From positions 1 through 64,000 of the forward strand of contig CAZPQN010000007.1 in assembly GCA_964588795.1 (NCBI GenBank): a stretch of DNA of 64,000 nt, in the 5' to 3' direction. Position 1 is the stretch's first letter, and each line of letters starts with the position of its first letter. Source of the stretch: CAZPQN01 sp964588795. Lineage in GTDB: Bacteria > Fidelibacterota > UBA2242. The notes under the pieces are model-generated. The model was not told the origin of the DNA and did not search any database. It saw nothing but the letters and a program-made list of their open reading frames with translations. The position numbers and the translations under genes were made by a program. Below are positions 17,862 to 26,759 of the stretch, one piece after another.

Positions 17862-19430
17862 ATGCATGATATGGGAAAATTTTCACCCGCTACTATGAAA
17901 AAAAAGAAAAATTCAGTATGTTATGCAATGCTTGCTGAACTTCTGAAATACCTGCAGAAAAAACATTCCATAGTCCTGACCAAGCCACAAATCGAGCAGA
18001 TTGAGCGAGCCCATCAGACTGTACAGGAAATATTGCAGACCGATTTGACGGTCTATGGGATAAATACCGGTTTTGGCAAACTGAGTCAGGTGCGGATTGG
18101 GACTCAGGATCTGGAAACTCTTCAGGTCAATTTACTGAGGAGCCATGCCTGTGGGGTCGGTCCAGCGGTTGACGATAGCGTGGTGCGGATCATGCTGTAC
18201 CTCAAGATCATGAATTTGGCACGCGGACACTCAGGATGCTCGCGGCGCGTGGTCGAGAAGCTGATTGAACTCCTGAACCGTGACATATTGCCCGTCATCC
18301 CAAGCCAAGGTTCCGTCGGTGCCAGTGGTGACCTGGCTCCGTTGGCGCATATGTGTTTACCGTTGATTGGTGAAGGAGAAGTGAAATATCAAAACCAGAT
18401 TTACACGGCTGCAGAATTAGTGCGGCAAGGGACATACACCCCGGTGAAATTAGGTCCCAAAGACGGCTTGTCGCTGATTAATGGCACCCAATATTCGACC
18501 GCCCTGTTGGTCTTTGCATACCAGCAGGCCGAGGAATTGGTACTGCTTGCCGAATTAGCCGCCGCGATGAGCGTCGAAGCCTGTTTGGCAACGGATGTGC
18601 CCTTTGCCGCAGAAATTCAGCGGGTGCGTGGTCAAGCCGGTCAGGTGGAAACCGCCCGGCATTTGCGTAATTTTCTGCAAGGGAGCGCCATAATTCAATC
18701 TCACCGCAATTGCCCAAAGGTGCAGGATCCGTACAGTTTCCGTTGTATACCGCAGGTTATTGGAGCTGTAAGGGACACCTTAAACTTCGTACAGGGAATT
18801 CTGGAAAAAGAAATCTTATCGGTAACTGACAATCCGTTAGTATTTCCTAAAACCGGGGAGATATTATCGGGAGGTAATTTCCACGCTGAACCGCTGGCGC
18901 TGGGCGCCGATTACCTGACCATCGCCTTGGTTGAGCTGGGTAATCTTGCTGAACGTCGTATCGCCAATATGATGGATCCTGCGATGAGTAGTCTGCCGGC
19001 TTTCTTAGTGCCGTCCAGCGGGCTAAATTCGGGCTTCATGATCGCTCAGGTTACGGCCGCGGCTTTATGTGCCGAAAATCGCACCCTGGCTATGCCGGCC
19101 TCCGTAGAATCAATCCCCACCTCCGCCAATCAGGAAGATCATGTCAGCATGGCCCCCAATGCCGCGCTGAAGCTTTTACGGGTCATTGATAACCTGCAGA
19201 AGATCGTTTGGATAGAATTCCTTTGCGCCGCCCAAGGGATGGAGTTCCGGCTACCACTCAAGGGTGGAAGGGGTACCCTGCTGGCTTTCGCCAAAGTGCG
19301 ATCGTTGGTAAAGTTTTTAAAAGCTGACCGGATTATGTTTACTGATTTACGGCAGGCGAAGGATTTCTTCGCGGACCGACGTTTTATCAATGATATGCAT
19401 AAGATAGCGCAAAAGTCGAGGAAAACATGA
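17862..19430 (+). CDS. hutH: Histidine ammonia-lyase
   Basis: Removes ammonia from histidine to give urocanate. The self-forming MIO cofactor triad Ala154-Ser155-Gly156 lies in GSVGASGDLAPLAHM. The substrate-selective pair Ser94-His95 (LLRSHACGVG) is the HAL type rather than the PAL or TAL types, and INTGFGKLS is present. It is 522 residues, with about 20 extra at the N-terminus; ATG 17862 has GGAAAGAG at fair spacing, but starts at 17871 or 17896 cannot be excluded. No hutU, hutI or hutG is in the window. It overlaps guaB by ATGA, an unusual partner for a histidine-degradation gene. Confidence 0.88.
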   Translation: MHDMGKFSPATMKKKKNSVCYAMLAELLKYLQKKHSIVLTKPQIEQIERAHQTVQEILQTDLTVYGINTGFGKLSQVRIGTQDLETLQVNLLRSHACGVGPAVDDSVVRIMLYLKIMNLARGHSGCSRRVVEKLIELLNRDILPVIPSQGSVGASGDLAPLAHMCLPLIGEGEVKYQNQIYTAAELVRQGTYTPVKLGPKDGLSLINGTQYSTALLVFAYQQAEELVLLAELAAAMSVEACLATDVPFAAEIQRVRGQAGQVETARHLRNFLQGSAIIQSHRNCPKVQDPYSFRCIPQVIGAVRDTLNFVQGILEKEILSVTDNPLVFPKTGEILSGGNFHAEPLALGADYLTIALVELGNLAERRIANMMDPAMSSLPAFLVPSSGLNSGFMIAQVTAAALCAENRTLAMPASVESIPTSANQEDHVSMAPNAALKLLRVIDNLQKIVWIEFLCAAQGMEFRLPLKGGRGTLLAFAKVRSLVKFLKADRIMFTDLRQAKDFFADRRFINDMHKIAQKSRKT

Positions 19431-20893
19431 AGACCGAAAAAATTGTTGCGGACGGGTTTACTTTCGACGATGTGTTGTTAATTCCGGCCCAGTCAGAAGT
19501 TTTACCCGGACAGGTCAATCTGTCCGCGAGACTGACTAATAAAATCAAGTTAAACATTCCGGTCGTTAGCGCCGCCATGGATACCGTCACCGAAAGTAAA
19601 TTGGCTATCGCTCTCGCGCGTGAAGGTGGCATCGGCATTTTACATAAAAACCTATCGATTGAAGCCCAGGCAGGTGAAGTCGAGGTCGTCAAACGTTCCG
19701 AGAGCGGTATGATCGTCAAACCGATCACGCTGACGTCGCGCCATACGCTCCGTGATGCGTTGCATCAGATGTCGCGTTTCTCAATTTCCGGCATCCCGGT
19801 TGTCGATGATGGCCAATTGGTGGGTATCCTGACCAACCGCGACATTCGGTTCGAGACCAACCTTGATTTATTGATTGCCGAACGCATGACGAGCCAGAAC
19901 CTGGTGACTGCTCCGGAAGGCACGACCCTGGAAAAAGCTGAAGAAATTCTGCAACACCATCGTATTGAAAAACTACTCGTCGTGGATGCTCAGGGACATT
20001 TATGCGGATTGATTACCGTGAAAGATATTCTAAAAAAGAAACGGCACCCGTTGGCGGCGAAGGACGCACTCGGGCGGTTGATGGTCGGAGCGGCAGTCGG
20101 CGTGACCGGCGATTATTTAGAACGCGCCGAGCGACTGGTTGACCAGCAAGTCGATGTTTTGGTCGTGGATACCGCGCATGGGCATTCGCGGAATGTCATG
20201 CGGGCGGTTCGGGAATTAAAGAAACGCTTTCCGAATACAGAACTGATCGCGGGGAATGTCGCCACAGCGCCGGCAGTCCGGAGCCTGATTGAAGCCGGAG
20301 CCGATGGCGTCAAGGTCGGAATCGGACCAGGCGCTATTTGCACGACGCGGGTGATTGCCGGGGTTGGGGTACCGCAGTTGACGGCGATCTTAGATTGTGT
20401 GGTTGAAGCCCGCAAGCACAACGTACCCATCATTGCGGACGGCGGAATACGCTATTCCGGAGATATTGCCAAGGCTTTGGCGGCCGGCGCCGATACCGTT
20501 ATGTTAGGTTCATTACTGGCCGGTCTGGATGAGAGTCCGGGTGAAACGGTGCTATATGAAGGCCGGGTTTATAAATCCTATCGCGGAATGGGTTCGATTG
20601 CCGCCATGTCGCAGGGTAGCAGTGATCGCTATTTCCAGGAAGGCATCGACACTCGTAAATTGGTTCCGGAGGGGATTGAAGGCATCGTCCCGTACAAGGG
20701 TTCCCTGCAAGATACGATTCATCAGTTAATGGGCGGTTTACGATCTGCGATGGGCTATTGCGGGGTAGCTACCGTAGCGGAATTACAAACCCGTGCACGT
20801 TTTATTAAAGTCACCGAGGCCTCCATTCAGGAAAGTCATCCGCATAACGTCAAAATCAGTAAAGAAGCCCCTAATTACCGTCTGCAGGATTAG
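19427..20893 (+). CDS. guaB: IMP dehydrogenase
   Basis: Oxidises IMP to XMP with NAD, the committed step to guanine nucleotides. The protein is 488 residues with the family N-terminus (FTFDDVLLIPAQSEVLP), two CBS domains inserted near residues 90-205, the catalytic Cys305 loop (GPGAICTTRV), and the flap stretch YRGMGSIAAM. The length is standard. The start overlaps the hutH stop (ATGA), so guaB translation probably depends on hutH. It converges with rpsT, with 17 bp between stops. Confidence 0.97.
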   Translation: MKTEKIVADGFTFDDVLLIPAQSEVLPGQVNLSARLTNKIKLNIPVVSAAMDTVTESKLAIALAREGGIGILHKNLSIEAQAGEVEVVKRSESGMIVKPITLTSRHTLRDALHQMSRFSISGIPVVDDGQLVGILTNRDIRFETNLDLLIAERMTSQNLVTAPEGTTLEKAEEILQHHRIEKLLVVDAQGHLCGLITVKDILKKKRHPLAAKDALGRLMVGAAVGVTGDYLERAERLVDQQVDVLVVDTAHGHSRNVMRAVRELKKRFPNTELIAGNVATAPAVRSLIEAGADGVKVGIGPGAICTTRVIAGVGVPQLTAILDCVVEARKHNVPIIADGGIRYSGDIAKALAAGADTVMLGSLLAGLDESPGETVLYEGRVYKSYRGMGSIAAMSQGSSDRYFQEGIDTRKLVPEGIEGIVPYKGSLQDTIHQLMGGLRSAMGYCGVATVAELQTRARFIKVTEASIQESHPHNVKISKEAPNYRLQD

Positions 20894-20910
20894 ACGGAAC
20901 GCCCGGTCGC

Positions 20911-21165
20911 TCAGCCGAGTTTTTTAATGATGGCCGCTAAACGAGCTTTTTTATTGGCGGCGTTGTTGGTGTGGATGATGCCTTTGCTGGCAAGTTGGTC
21001 AATGATCCGGACAGCTTCTTTGAAAAGCGGTTCCGCTGCCGACTTGGTCGTGACACTTTCAACCTTCTTGATGGCCGTTTTCATCTTGGTCAGGTACTGT
21101 TTGTTGGATTCGTAGGCTTTGGTTGCCTGGCGGATGCGTTTTTCAATGGAGAGCGTTTTTTTCAT
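20911..21165 (-). CDS. rpsT: 30S ribosomal protein S20
   Basis: An 84-residue basic, helical protein: EKRIRQATKAYESNKQYLTKMKT and the C-terminal NNAANKKARLAAIIKKL match S20, which binds 16S rRNA early in small-subunit assembly. The N-terminus is shorter than the usual ANIKSAKKR form. AGGAAA precedes the start at good spacing. It is transcribed opposite to its neighbours, with an 81-bp divergent region shared with the DUF2953 gene. Confidence 0.92.
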   Translation of the reverse strand: MKKTLSIEKRIRQATKAYESNKQYLTKMKTAIKKVESVTTKSAAEPLFKEAVRIIDQLASKGIIHTNNAANKKARLAAIIKKLG

Positions 21166-21191
21166 ATTTCCTTTCTATACTTGCCCAAAAG

Positions 21192-21221
21192 TGCGCAAAT
21201 TTATTCAAAGTGTCATATAAT
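21192..21221 (+). promoter_or_regulatory. Possible promoter for the DUF2953-gerW pair
   Basis: A perfect TATAAT lies at 21216-21221, 25 bp before the ATG at 21247, in the only intergenic region ahead of this gene pair. The -35 region is weak (TGCGCA at 21192-21197, spacing 18), so the call rests on the -10 alone. Confidence 0.25.
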
Positions 21222-21246
21222 ATCAAATGAAAAAGCTTTCCACCAC

Positions 21247-21885
21247 ATGATTCTTATACTCCACATACTGCTGGGGATTTTCCTTTTTATTCTGGCGCTG
21301 TTGGCGGCGCTCCTGATTTTTAAGACCTGGTTTGAATTGCGGGCACAGTTGGATGAACCTACAAAAAGCCTCAGCGCAGAAATCTTGGTGTGCGGCAGAA
21401 CCATCGCAATATTTGCCAAGAGTGATCTGAAAACCCTGACGCTAATGGTCGGCATAATCGGTCGGTATCTGCCCGTTTACCACAAGATTTTTGGAGTGCC
21501 GGCTCCGCCCAGGGTAAAAAAAGCGACACCTGCGCCGCAAAAAAAGGACAAGGTCAAAAAAAAGGCTCAAAAACGCCCGCTCAAGGTTTGGATTGATTTG
21601 GGGCAAGAAGTGTTGCGCCGGCTAATCCGGATTCCGCGCTTCGAAAAACTGGCGGCAGATCTGGTTATTGGGTTGGAGAATCCCATGACAACCGGTTTGG
21701 TATTCGGAGCGTATGTGGCGCTGTCCGCCATGACACCCCTGATGCACGAAATTTATATCCGCCCGGACTTCATGAAAAAAAGAATCGCCGGGAAAATTGA
21801 GTTTAGCGGTTCAATTAGATTGTTTCGATTGCTGCCAATTGTTATTTTAAGCGGGTGGACATTATTAAGAACCAGCCGCAAATAA
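21247..21885 (+). CDS. DUF2953 (YtfI-like) membrane protein
   Basis: A 212-residue protein with an N-terminal membrane span (ILHILLGIFLFILALLAALLIF), a Lys/Pro/Ala-rich linker near residues 85-112, and a C-terminal domain with LENPMTTGLVFGAYVAL, which fits the conserved DP-x-x-TG-x-x-x-G motif of DUF2953. In Bacillus, ytfI (DUF2953) lies just before ytfJ (gerW), and the same order is found here, which supports both calls. The frame is open upstream across the antisense of rpsT, but ATG 21247 is the first start that keeps the membrane span at the N-terminus. Function unknown. Confidence 0.72.
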   Translation: MILILHILLGIFLFILALLAALLIFKTWFELRAQLDEPTKSLSAEILVCGRTIAIFAKSDLKTLTLMVGIIGRYLPVYHKIFGVPAPPRVKKATPAPQKKDKVKKKAQKRPLKVWIDLGQEVLRRLIRIPRFEKLAADLVIGLENPMTTGLVFGAYVALSAMTPLMHEIYIRPDFMKKRIAGKIEFSGSIRLFRLLPIVILSGWTLLRTSRK

Positions 21886-21899
21886 TGGAGGATTGAGCG

Positions 21900-22265
21900 A
21901 TGTTAGAAGGTTTGATTGATACGTTACTGAGTCGGTTAAGGGAGATTGTGGCTTCCGAAACCGTCATCGGGAAACCAATCCAGGCGGAAGGCGCGACGGT
22001 TATCCCGATTACCAAAATCACCCTGGGCTTCGGTGCGGGTGGTGGTGAAAGTCCGGAAGAAGAAAAACGCAAGGGGAAAGGCACCGGTTTAGGCGGAGGG
22101 GCTGTGATTGAACCCCTGGCGGTGATCACGATTCAGAAGGATGAGGTGAAAATTCATCGCCTGAATGAAAAAGCCGCTGGTTTCGAAAAGATCATCGAGT
22201 TGGTGCCCGAGGTCGTCGGCAAATTTATCAAATCCAAACCGATCCAAACTTCGGAAACCACCTGA
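21900..22265 (+). CDS. GerW/YtfJ family protein
   Basis: A 121-residue cytoplasmic protein. LIDTLLSRLREIVASETVIGKPI followed by TVIPITKITLGFGAGGG and a Gly-rich GLGGGAVIEPLAV segment is the GerW (YtfJ) pattern. In Bacillus the protein is needed for normal spore germination, but homologues occur widely in bacteria that do not sporulate. GGAGG lies at good spacing before the ATG. It directly follows the DUF2953 gene, as in Firmicutes. Its role in this diderm is unknown. Confidence 0.85.
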   Translation: MLEGLIDTLLSRLREIVASETVIGKPIQAEGATVIPITKITLGFGAGGGESPEEEKRKGKGTGLGGGAVIEPLAVITIQKDEVKIHRLNEKAAGFEKIIELVPEVVGKFIKSKPIQTSETT

Positions 22266-22357
22266 TAGAAAACAGCCGCCTAAAGAGGTAACGAAAAAGT
22301 TTTTCTTGGATTTTTACGTGCGCCAAATTACTTTTCTTCGAATCGTGAGGTTGGGGT

Positions 22358-23035
22358 ATGGAATACAATGTAATTAAAAACATTCCACTGTTTGCAGACC
22401 TGAAGGATGACATCGTTCAGAAAATCTTCAATCTGATGCAAAAACGTGTCTACAAGAAGGGCAACATTATTCTGATGGAGGAGGAATTTGGCGATACGCT
22501 CTTCGTTTTGACTCGCGGAAGCGTCAAAATAACCCGCCTGAGTGATGACGGCCGGGAGGTTATTCTGTCCATTTTAGGCGAAGGCGACTTTTTTGGTGAG
22601 ATGTCAATTTTTGATGGTGAAAATCGTTCCGCCAATGTCATTGCCCTGGAGGACTCAGAGGTTTTCATCCTGAAGCGCGGAGATTTCTTAGATCTTTTGG
22701 AAAGACACCCCAAAATTGCCATTGTTCTGCTCCAGGAAATGGCCATGCGCTTACGCCGTAGTGACCAGCAGATCGAGGGACTTTCGCTCAGCGATGCGGA
22801 AAACCGGATCGCGATGAGTTTACTACGGCTTGCGGAAGATTTAGGCGTGATTAAGCAGGGCCAGGTAGTAATCGAGAATCTGCCATACCAACAGGATATC
22901 GCCAATATGGCGGGGACGTCGAGAGAGACGGTGTCCCGGATGCTGACCCTTTTGCAACGTAAGGGCTATATCCAGAAACGGGGGCGGCAACTGATCATCA
23001 CGAACTACGATGAATTCGTCAAGCAGTTCGGTTAA
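22358..23035 (+). CDS. Crp/Fnr family transcription regulator
   Basis: A 225-residue regulator with a cyclic-nucleotide-binding-type beta barrel (residues ~8-120, with LGEGDFFGEMSIFDGENRSANVIA as the phosphate-binding-cassette region), a dimer helix, and a C-terminal winged helix-turn-helix (QQDIANMAGTSRETVSRML, recognition helix SRETVSR). No N-terminal iron-sulfur Cys cluster is present, so it is Crp-like rather than Fnr-like, and ligand identity is open. The recognition helix resembles that of Crp. GAGG lies before the start. It stands alone, converging with the amidohydrolase. Confidence 0.92.
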   Translation: MEYNVIKNIPLFADLKDDIVQKIFNLMQKRVYKKGNIILMEEEFGDTLFVLTRGSVKITRLSDDGREVILSILGEGDFFGEMSIFDGENRSANVIALEDSEVFILKRGDFLDLLERHPKIAIVLLQEMAMRLRRSDQQIEGLSLSDAENRIAMSLLRLAEDLGVIKQGQVVIENLPYQQDIANMAGTSRETVSRMLTLLQRKGYIQKRGRQLIITNYDEFVKQFG

Positions 23036-23084
23036 TTAAATTCACACGCCGAGGCCTGACAGCGACGGGGAAAAGTTCAAAACA

Positions 23085-24755
23085 CTAATCAGGACGCTGG
23101 TAAACTAACTGACCCCCGACGATAGTCATATCCACCAGTACCTGATTAATTGTTTCGGGTGAAATTTGAAACAGGTTTCGGTTCAGCACCACCAAATCGG
23201 CTAATTTTCCGATTTCCAAAGAGCCTTGCAGCTTTTCCTCGAAAGAAGCGTACGCGGCATCTAGTGTGTAAGCTTGCAGAGCCTCCGGTAACGAGATTTT
23301 CTGTTCGGGAATCCAGCCGCCGGGGTTTTTATTATCGAGTGTACGTCTGGTGACCGCCGCATAGATCCCTTCTAATGGGGTCGGTGGGGCAACATACCAA
23401 TCGCTACCAAAGACCAATCTGGCATGCCGATCTAACAGACTGCGGAATGCGTAAGTCGTCATACAGCGTTGGTGGCCGATAAAGCGTTCCGCCCAGCGAC
23501 CATCGTCAATGCAATGATAGGGTTGCATGCTGGCAATGACTCCCAGGGCGGCAAAACGCGGAATATCAGCCGGGGACAGGTGCTGGGCATGTTCAATGCG
23601 GAAGCGGCGGTCTTTACCACCGTTTTCGGCGCTAACCCGTTCGTAGATGTCCAGTAACAAACGGTTAGCCCGATCACCGATGGCATGAATGGCAACCTGT
23701 AACCCGGCTTTGTCACTGGCGCTGATCAGGGCATACAGGTCGGCAGGAGTATTGACCAGTAACCCTGAGTCCTGGCCTGTGTCACAGTAAGGTTCGAAAA
23801 ACGCGGCGGTATGGGAGCCCAGCGAGCCGTCCACGAAACCTTTGACCGTGCCGTATCTCAACCAATGATCACCCCGGCCTTCGCGCTTGATTTTTTTTGT
23901 CAGGTCTTCCCAGGTGCCAAGTGGAACCGCCGCTGAAATGCGGGTGATTAATTGCCCCGCCTTTCGGGTTTGCTCAAACACCGCCAAATCATCCCAACCA
24001 CCCATATGATGGACCGCGGTCACCCCCTGTTGGGCAACGTATCGCATCGCGGCCATTAGGGCATTACTTTTCTGGCTCATCGTCGGCTGAGGAATGACCT
24101 TTTCCACCAGGTACAGCGCATTGTCCTTAAGAATACCGGTCGGTTTACCGGTGCGATCACGTACAATCGTTCCACCTTCGACTGCTGGAGTATGGCGATC
24201 AATACCGGCGGCTTGCAGCGCTAAACTGTTTGCCAGGGCCATATGTCCGTCCAGGCGACTGATCCAAACCGGGTTGTGGGGGGTGACTGCGTCAATCCAA
24301 TCACGTTCCGGCAGCGTTCCGCCCCATAAAGAATGGTCCCAGTCTCCCCCGGTGATCCATTCCCCGGGCGCACACTTTGCGGCGAATGCCTTGATGCGAG
24401 CGACGAATTCGGCCTTGGTACGGGCATCACGTAATTGAACCTGAGTCAGATGAAACCCGCCTTCGATGAAATGGACATGGGCATCGATGAATCCCGGACA
24501 CACAAAACGCCCCCCCAGATCAAGCACACGAGTCCGGGAAGTGATTTGCGATTTGACCTGAGCATAATCCCCAACACCGATAATCTGCTCGGCCTTCACC
24601 GTCAACGCTTCGGCCCAGGGCTGAGCCGGATTACCGGTCCAGATGCGCGCATTAACGATCGCTAAATCGGCAGTCGGTCGATTAAAACAATTAGTAACCA
24701 TTAACAGCCCCAAAATCAAAAGAAATAAGCCACTCGCGAACCAAATTTTTCTCAT
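23085..24755 (-). CDS. Exported amidohydrolase (YtcJ-like)
   Basis: A 556-residue metal-dependent hydrolase of the Amidohydrolase_3 group. An N-terminal hydrophobic segment ending in TNC suggests a lipoprotein or membrane anchor. The domain has the metal HxH in GFIDAHVHF, QVAIHAIGDRANR and RIEHAQHL with further ligands, and VFGSDWYVAPP with the catalytic Asp. Related proteins hydrolyse N-acyl or amide bonds; the substrate is not predictable. It is the only gene read on the - strand in this stretch, starts 235 bp from tatC, and GGAAAGAAAAAAT precedes its ATG. Confidence 0.88.
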   Translation of the reverse strand: MRKIWFASGLFLLILGLLMVTNCFNRPTADLAIVNARIWTGNPAQPWAEALTVKAEQIIGVGDYAQVKSQITSRTRVLDLGGRFVCPGFIDAHVHFIEGGFHLTQVQLRDARTKAEFVARIKAFAAKCAPGEWITGGDWDHSLWGGTLPERDWIDAVTPHNPVWISRLDGHMALANSLALQAAGIDRHTPAVEGGTIVRDRTGKPTGILKDNALYLVEKVIPQPTMSQKSNALMAAMRYVAQQGVTAVHHMGGWDDLAVFEQTRKAGQLITRISAAVPLGTWEDLTKKIKREGRGDHWLRYGTVKGFVDGSLGSHTAAFFEPYCDTGQDSGLLVNTPADLYALISASDKAGLQVAIHAIGDRANRLLLDIYERVSAENGGKDRRFRIEHAQHLSPADIPRFAALGVIASMQPYHCIDDGRWAERFIGHQRCMTTYAFRSLLDRHARLVFGSDWYVAPPTPLEGIYAAVTRRTLDNKNPGGWIPEQKISLPEALQAYTLDAAYASFEEKLQGSLEIGKLADLVVLNRNLFQISPETINQVLVDMTIVGGQLVYQRPD

Positions 24756-24990
24756 ATTTTTTCTTTCCTATCAATGTCGAAATATAGTACCAAAGCGTAC
24801 AACGTCGCAACCAACTTTTACAGCAGGTCATATGCAGACATTGGTTCATGTGGCAAATCGAACCGGGGGGCGTCTAATTTAAGCCAGATCTGAGACTGGC
24901 TGCCGGGAAGTGGGTACGGCGATTCCTTATGCTTTTATTCACCGGGATTGTTATATTTGCAGGTGTTTAGTTGGGTAGTGAGTAAATACT
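24756..24990. other. Divergent spacer before tatC
   Basis: A 235-bp region between divergently read genes, expected to hold both promoters. It contains a 6-bp inverted repeat (AGCCAG/CTGGCT with an 8-base loop, near 24883-24902) without a T-run, and a TATATT near 24951-24957. I see no small gene, RNA gene or named riboswitch. Confidence 0.4.
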
Positions 24991-25776
24991 TTGGCGATTA
25001 CAGAACCTGAGACGAGCCGTATAACGGGTGAGAAGGAGATGAGTTTCTTCGAGCACCTGGAGGAGCTCCGCTGGCGACTGATCAAGGCGCTTGCCAGCGT
25101 GGTACTGTTTTCCATTTTGGCTTTTACCTTTTCAGACCAGATCATTGACTGGTTAATTCGCCCGACCCGCCATCTCACCATTCCAATGTCTCTTCAGGTT
25201 CTCAAGGTGCAAGGGCTGCTAATGCTGAAGTTTACGGTAGCCTTTGTGTTGGGCATTGGTTTATCATTACCGGCCTTAGCTTACCAGTTATGGGCTTTCG
25301 TTGCACCGGGGCTTTTTCGAGAAGAGCGGCGTTGGGGGCCCCTGATAATCTGTGCTGTTACTTTATTTTTTCTGATCGGCGCTGCCTTCGCCTACTGGGT
25401 GATCATTCCCTTTGCGCTGAATTTTATGGTCAACATTGGCGTCGAAGGCATAGCGCGGAATATTTCGATCGAATTTTATACCCGGTTTGTCCTCCAGCTT
25501 CTATTGGCCACCGGAATAATTTTTCAGATGCCGGTGCTGACCTTTCTATTGGCAAGACTGGGGCTGGTGACACCGCAATTTTTACGCCGTTACTGGCGGG
25601 TCGCCGTGGTGATTATCCTGATTATTGCGGCGATCATTACTCCGCCCGATCCAGTGAGCATGATCATCATGAGCATTCCGCTTTTGGCACTTTATGTGTT
25701 CAGTATCGGGATTGCCCAGCTGGCCGTGCGAAAAAAGCCCCGCCTGCCGACAACCGAGGAGGCCTCCCGTCCGTGA
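24991..25776 (+). CDS. tatC: Sec-independent translocase TatC
   Basis: Membrane core of the twin-arginine system, which exports folded proteins. MSFFEHLEELRWRLIKAL is the conserved cytoplasmic N-terminus and six spans follow; the FAPGLFREER-type loop after span two is present. Length is 261 residues from TTG 24991 or 245 from ATG 25039. The ATG abuts AAGGAG with no spacer, so TTG is taken, with doubt. No tatA or tatB lies nearby. The stop overlaps the next gene (GTGA). Confidence 0.94.
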   Translation: MAITEPETSRITGEKEMSFFEHLEELRWRLIKALASVVLFSILAFTFSDQIIDWLIRPTRHLTIPMSLQVLKVQGLLMLKFTVAFVLGIGLSLPALAYQLWAFVAPGLFREERRWGPLIICAVTLFFLIGAAFAYWVIIPFALNFMVNIGVEGIARNISIEFYTRFVLQLLLATGIIFQMPVLTFLLARLGLVTPQFLRRYWRVAVVIILIIAAIITPPDPVSMIIMSIPLLALYVFSIGIAQLAVRKKPRLPTTEEASRP

Positions 25777-26759
25777 GCCGCCCAGAGATTAGCTTAAAGC
25801 AAATTTATCGGCCGGTCACGGAACAACTAGCTCAGTTCCAGATTGAATTTCGGCAGGCTTTAGATTCTGATGTGGAATTGATTAACCAAATCGTTGCCTA
25901 CATTCGATCACTGCCCAGTAAGCATATTCGCCCTGCCCTGGTCTTGCTGAGCGCCAGACTCTGCGGTGAGCCGAATGAGCGTTCCGTTATCTGTTCCAGT
26001 TTAGTGGAAATACTGCACACCGCAACCTTAATCCATGATGATATTGTAGATGAAGCTCAAACCAGGCGCGGTAAGCCGTCGGTTAACGCCTTGTGGAAAA
26101 ACAAAATATCCGTTCTTTTGGGTGATTTTTTATTCAGCAAATCCCTGCGCAGTATGCTGAAACTGCGGGATTTCGAAGCTCTGGAATTGTTATCGCTGAC
26201 CTCCGAATTACTGAGTTCGGGTGAAATTCTGCAAATCGAAAAAAGCCAGAATGACGGGATGGATGAGCCAACCTATTATCGCATGATCTGGGCCAAAACC
26301 GCATCGCTTTTTGCGACCAGTTGCAAAGTTGGGGCGATCACCGTGGGAGCGTCAGCGGATAAGTGTACGGCGTTGTTCGAGTACGGACGCAATTTAGGGA
26401 TGGCGTTCCAGATCAAGGACGACCTGTTCGATTTCACGGGGACGGAGACGCGCATCGGCAAACCGATTACGCGGGATTTAAAAAGCAATCTGATCACCTT
26501 ACCCCTCATTCACACCCTGAATCAGGTCGCTCCGGAAATGCGCAATCGGGTGAAGCGGGTACTGCGCAATTCACCAACCGGCGCTGAGATTGATGAGATC
26601 GTAGCCCTGATCGAATCATCGGGAGGGGTAGAGTTTACCGAATCCAGAATGCAGGCGCTGACCAATCGGGCGATTGAAGCTTTAAGCATTTTTCCGGATA
26701 ATGAAGCAAAAACTGCCCTGATCGGATTAGCTCGCTACAATGAGGTTCGGAAACGATGA
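25773..26759 (+). CDS. Polyprenyl diphosphate synthase
   Basis: A 328-residue trans-isoprenyl diphosphate synthase (IspB/HepT class), likely making the quinone side chain. The first aspartate-rich motif is DDIVD (residues 89-93) in LIHDDIVDEA and the second is DDLFD (216-220), with GKP between and after. The frame is open far upstream inside tatC, but GTG 25773 is the right start: it has GAGGAGG upstream, overlaps the tatC stop as GTGA, and gives the family length. Product chain length cannot be judged reliably from sequence by eye. Confidence 0.92.
   Translation: MSRPEISLKQIYRPVTEQLAQFQIEFRQALDSDVELINQIVAYIRSLPSKHIRPALVLLSARLCGEPNERSVICSSLVEILHTATLIHDDIVDEAQTRRGKPSVNALWKNKISVLLGDFLFSKSLRSMLKLRDFEALELLSLTSELLSSGEILQIEKSQNDGMDEPTYYRMIWAKTASLFATSCKVGAITVGASADKCTALFEYGRNLGMAFQIKDDLFDFTGTETRIGKPITRDLKSNLITLPLIHTLNQVAPEMRNRVKRVLRNSPTGAEIDEIVALIESSGGVEFTESRMQALTNRAIEALSIFPDNEAKTALIGLARYNEVRKR

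Noticed and set aside
20971..21246. Upstream extension of the DUF2953 frame
   Set aside because: It runs antisense through rpsT and encodes no known domain; the membrane span starts at ATG 21247.
24883..24902. 6-bp inverted repeat in the spacer before tatC as a terminator or riboswitch
   Set aside because: No T-run follows and no conserved riboswitch core is seen; it could be an operator but nothing supports that.
25290..25772. Upstream extension of the polyprenyl synthase frame (161 codons)
   Set aside because: It is the +2 shadow of tatC; the synthase family starts at GTG 25773, which has a ribosome site and a stop-start overlap.
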